7,187 nt of DNA, taken from NCBI GenBank assembly GCA_947456845.1, contig CANGUJ010000199.1, positions 1-7,187 on the forward strand, written 5' to 3'. The stretch comes from Burkholderiales bacterium (GTDB taxonomy: Bacteria; Pseudomonadota; Gammaproteobacteria; Burkholderiales; JAEUOS01). A model generated the notes under the pieces. It did not search any database. It saw nothing but the letters and a program-made list of their open reading frames with translations, and was not told the DNA's origin. Of this stretch, positions 5,584 through 7,187 are shown piece after piece. The first letter of the stretch is position 1; every line of letters starts with the position of its first letter. Both the position numbers and the translations under genes were made by a program.

Positions 5584-5871
5584 TCATGCCGATGGATATG
5601 GAGATGCGGAATGCGGGGTCGACGGGTTCATGCCGGACTGGCGCCGCAGGTTCGTGGTCCGCGCGGCATCCGCGCTTGTGCCAGGCTTGTCATGCATGTT
5701 TCCCACCGCGCCCAGCAGGCTGCCGACATAGGTGCCGACACCGCCTGCCACCAAGGCCGCGTTGGCGCCCAATTCTTCCATTGCCGCCAGTCCCATGGCC
5801 GCACCAAGCGCGGCAACGGCTTCCTCAGCGGCGGACTGCAGCTGGAAATGGCCAGCGATGATGGTTGACAT
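5584..5871 (-). CDS. Shortened glycine-rich (glycine-zipper-like) stress protein
   Basis: The 95-residue protein begins 'MSTIIAGHFQLQSAAEEAVAAL', the conserved opening of a family of stress-associated proteins. From memory, members continue with a region containing 'VNPPGQHD' and 'PIGGD', a glycine/alanine-rich membrane-active segment, and a 'SGMLVAV' C-terminal domain. Here the middle motif is absent. The sequence passes directly into the glycine-rich segment (about 36-57, 'GANAALVAGGVGTYVGSLLGAV'). The frame then reaches 'RRQSGM' and leaves family similarity for a 14-residue Ser/Pro tail. It thus looks internally deleted and C-terminally cut, with the frame kept. The start is well supported by GGAG 7-8 nt before ATG 5871. 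It is the first gene of a minus-strand pair with the BON gene and is divergent from the 6097 gene. Subcellular location is uncertain; the Gly/Ala segment could insert in a membrane. Confidence 0.65.
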   Translation of the reverse strand: MSTIIAGHFQLQSAAEEAVAALGAAMGLAAMEELGANAALVAGGVGTYVGSLLGAVGNMHDKPGTSADAARTTNLRRQSGMNPSTPHSASPYPSA

Positions 5872-6096
5872 GGCGGTACTCCGGTCAGCGTGGAGGCGAG
5901 GTTTCAAGCATCAGCCCGGCGGAGGTTCCGGTCTGTACGCCGGCATACACAAACATCCATCCTCGGCGGATGGGCCGGTACGCGGGCGCCGGCATCACCA
6001 GGTTCGTTGCGTGCGAAGGCGCACAGACGCGCGCGCGGCCCGATGGCCAAATGGCACCTGACGTCCGCCGCTGGCGGTCTTTCAGGAGCCCTCCAC
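5872..6096. promoter_or_regulatory. Divergent intergenic region with hairpin and near-palindrome
   Basis: These 225 bp lie between two outward-facing gene pairs and must hold promoters for at least one of them. The region contains a 14-bp palindrome with one mismatch (GTACGCCGGCATAC, 5935-5948) and a perfect 6-bp stem CCATCC/GGATGG with a 5-nt loop (5957-5973). Frames that run through it in several phases lack credible starts and family similarity. No clear sigma-70 hexamer pair is visible. Confidence 0.4.
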
Positions 6097-6276
6097 ATGC
6101 ACCGCAGCCCGCCGATGCCGCCCTTGCGGCCAAAGACGTTGACGCACGAGAAGTCGGATTTCACCTCGGAAGGCGCCCCGCCGCCGGAACCGGCCGGAAC
6201 CGGGACAAACGTCGAGGCGACCGAATCGAGCGACGACATGAGCAAGCCACGCACCAATCCGCCCCTCGCGCCATGA
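6097..6276 (+). CDS. Small Pro-rich hydrophilic protein of unknown function (59 aa)
   Basis: The 59-residue frame reads 'MHRSPPMPPLRPKTLTHEK', then 'SDFTSEGAPPPEPAGTGTNV', and ends 'SKPRTNPPLAP'. A strong AGGAG lies 8 nt before ATG 6097, and the stop TGA overlaps the next ATG (ATGA at 6273-6276), so it looks like the first gene of a coupled pair. The 'PKTL..EKSDFT.EG.PPP' core reminds me of short uncharacterised proteins in Burkholderiales, but I cannot name a family. It has no membrane segment and no Cys, and is likely disordered. The frame stays open far upstream (to 5890), but the ribosome binding site favours 6097. Confidence 0.6.
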   Translation: MHRSPPMPPLRPKTLTHEKSDFTSEGAPPPEPAGTGTNVEATESSDDMSKPRTNPPLAP

Positions 6277-6431
6277 ACGGCGACGACGCGCAGTCGGCAG
6301 TTCTTCCGGTCGCCGCCATCTCCGCGCTTGCGTTGGCGGGGGTGGTGGTGTGGGCCTGGCTCGCGCTGGTGGGTTCACGCCGGGCATTGAACTCGCTTGA
6401 TGCAATCGATGGCATGCACTTCGACAGATAG
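6273..6431 (+). CDS. Small single-pass membrane protein (52 aa)
   Basis: The 52-residue protein has one strong hydrophobic helix at about residues 11-33 ('LPVAAISALALAGVVVWAWLALVG'-like stretch). Basic 'SRR' follows, then a polar tail ending 'DGMHFDR'. The charge pattern predicts an outside N-terminus and cytoplasmic tail. Its ATG overlaps the stop of the preceding gene by 4 nt, so it is probably made by translational coupling and needs no Shine-Dalgarno sequence of its own. I do not recognise a family. The pairing of a disordered small protein with a small membrane protein suggests a joint function (inference). Confidence 0.55.
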   Translation: MNGDDAQSAVLPVAAISALALAGVVVWAWLALVGSRRALNSLDAIDGMHFDR

Positions 6432-6485
6432 CCAAGTGCGCGCCGTTTGCTCCACCGCAGTTTTATCCACCACCAAAGGAATCAC

Positions 6486-7037
6486 ATGAACAAGATCCCG
6501 GTTCTAAAAGCCTCACTGCTGGCCGTTGCCATCCTCGCCGTTCCGGTCGCGCAAGCCGCCGCAATGACGAACCAGGAATACAAGGACGGCAAGACGCGCA
6601 TCGGCGCCGAGTACAAGACCGCCAAGGCCGCCTGCGATTCGCTGGCTGCCAACGCCAAGGATGTTTGCGTCGCCGAAGCCAAGGGCAAGGAAAAGACCGG
6701 TCTGGCGGACCATGAGTTCGCCTATACCGGCAAGGCCAAGGACAAGACCGCCGCATTGGTCGCACACGCCAAGGCCAGCTATGCCGTGGCCAAGGAGAAG
6801 TGCGACGACAAGGCCGGCAACGCCAAGGATGTGTGCGTCAAGGAGGCCAAGTCGGTCGAAACCGCCGCGCTGGCCGATGCCAAGCGCGACGGCAAGATCG
6901 TCGACGCCAAGGTCGAGGCGAGCGAAGACAAGCGCGATGCCGAATACAAGGTGGCCGTCGAGAAGTGCGACGCCATGTCCGGCGCTGCCAAGACCAGCTG
7001 CGTGGCATCGGCCAAGGGCAAGTACGGCAAGACCTGA
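6486..7037 (+). CDS. Exported Lys/Ala-rich protein with three C-x10-C repeats
   Basis: The 183-residue protein has a clear Sec signal peptide ('MNKIPVLKASLLAVAILAVP' then 'VAQAAA', cleavage about residue 24-26). The mature part is helical, very rich in Lys, Ala, Asp and Glu, and carries three evenly spaced repeats: C50-x10-C61, C106-x10-C117 and C161-x10-C172. Two of the repeats share the core 'NAKDVCV'. Each unit is typically led by 'EYK.A...KC' or 'SYAVAKEKC'. The repeat period is 55-56 residues, and the six Cys are the only ones, so in the oxidising periplasm each pair could form an intramolecular disulfide between helix ends (inference). Similar proteins occur in Burkholderiales and are sometimes loosely labelled TolA-like because of their Lys/Ala composition; no true TolA domain is seen. 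The start at 6486 is supported by AAAGGA upstream and by the signal peptide. A strong terminator follows. Confidence 0.85.
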   Translation: MNKIPVLKASLLAVAILAVPVAQAAAMTNQEYKDGKTRIGAEYKTAKAACDSLAANAKDVCVAEAKGKEKTGLADHEFAYTGKAKDKTAALVAHAKASYAVAKEKCDDKAGNAKDVCVKEAKSVETAALADAKRDGKIVDAKVEASEDKRDAEYKVAVEKCDAMSGAAKTSCVASAKGKYGKT

Positions 7038-7057
7038 GCAACCCGCACGTGAACGAT

Positions 7058-7086
7058 GCGCCGCCGCTTAAAGCGGTGGCGCTTTT
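7058..7086 (+). terminator. Intrinsic terminator after the Cys-repeat protein gene
   Basis: A 10-bp GC-rich stem pairs GCGCCGCCGC (7058-7067) with GCGGTGGCGC (7073-7082), with one G-U pair and the 5-nt loop TTAAA. TTTT follows directly at 7083-7086. It lies 20 nt after the stop codon and separates this gene from the CsbD-like gene. Confidence 0.85.
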
Positions 7087-7110
7087 CAAACCAACCGGAA
7101 GGAAGCGAAC

Positions 7111-7187
7111 ATGAACTGGGAACGAATCGAAGGCAACTGGAAGCAATTGAAGGGCAAGGCCAAGGTGCAATGGGGCAAGCTCACCGA
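7111..7187 (+). CDS. CsbD-family stress protein (partial, N-terminus)
   Basis: Only the first 25 codons are in the window: 'MNWERIEGNWKQLKGKAKVQ' followed by 'WGKLT'. The pattern 'NW..IEGNWKQ.KGK.K..WGKLT' is diagnostic of CsbD-like (YjbJ-type) small general-stress proteins, usually about 60-70 residues, cytoplasmic and of unknown biochemical function. GGAAGGAAG lies 5-13 nt before the ATG and is a strong ribosome binding site. The preceding terminator means it should have its own promoter, which would have to overlap the region from about 7040 on; none is evident. The gene continues past the right edge. Confidence 0.9.
   Translation, partial: MNWERIEGNWKQLKGKAKVQWGKLT

Noticed and set aside
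5885..6133. Minus-strand frame in the divergent region ending 'GLMLETSPPR'
   Set aside because: No ribosome binding site, no family recognised, and it would overlap the well-supported start of the 6097 gene.
1..7187. CRISPR arrays, tRNA/rRNA genes, transposases, integrases or attachment sites
   Set aside because: Looked for on both strands. The only repeats are intragenic protein-domain repeats (PRC-barrel and C-x10-C), and there are no recognisable mobile-element proteins or tRNA cloverleaf motifs.

Overview
The window is GC-rich, densely coded bacterial DNA. Protein similarity recalled from memory places it in the Proteobacteria, most likely Betaproteobacteria (Burkholderiales or a neighbouring order), with Xanthomonadales as the alternative. 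The pointers are the hybrid-kinase receiver tail, the Crp/Fnr subfamily with a 'CNRHHSVEQQLCRW' core, and small envelope-stress genes (BON, PRC-barrel, PLDc_N, CsbD, Cys-repeat periplasmic protein) that often cluster in such genomes. No search could be run, so all family names rest on motifs read by eye.

Layout. (1) 1-1808, plus strand: a signalling block. It holds the receiver-domain tail of a probable hybrid histidine kinase, a REC-PAS response regulator overlapping it by 4 nt, and a Crp/Fnr-type regulator starting 4 nt later. The Crp/Fnr frame is split by one in-frame TAA. (2) 1827-2050, plus: a possible 10-codon leader peptide overlapping the start of a small two-helix PLDc_N membrane protein. 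(3) 2061-2828, minus: a membrane-anchored class I SAM-dependent methyltransferase, convergent with the PLDc_N gene. (4) 2829-3605, plus: a short AT-rich spacer, then a GSU2403-type nucleotidyltransferase that loses its family similarity after its D-x-D motif. (5) 3581-5137, plus: a shortened BON-domain gene, a tandem PRC-barrel protein, a roughly 300 bp gene-free stretch, and a 51-residue basic protein with a probable terminator. (6) 5225-5871, minus: a two-gene unit of a shortened glycine-rich stress protein and a single-BON protein. (7) 5872-7187, plus: a divergent control region, two translationally coupled small proteins, an exported protein with three C-x10-C repeats followed by a clear intrinsic terminator, and the start of a CsbD-like gene.

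The right two thirds look like an envelope or general-stress island of small, mostly accessory proteins, with a sensor/regulator block to the left that could plausibly control it (inference only). The most striking property is erosion. The Crp/Fnr gene has a nonsense codon, the nucleotidyltransferase lacks its C-terminal half, and three stress proteins look like internally deleted or trimmed versions of longer relatives. Reading frames and several ribosome binding sites nevertheless remain intact. I see no CRISPR array, tRNA, rRNA, transposase or complete mobile element.
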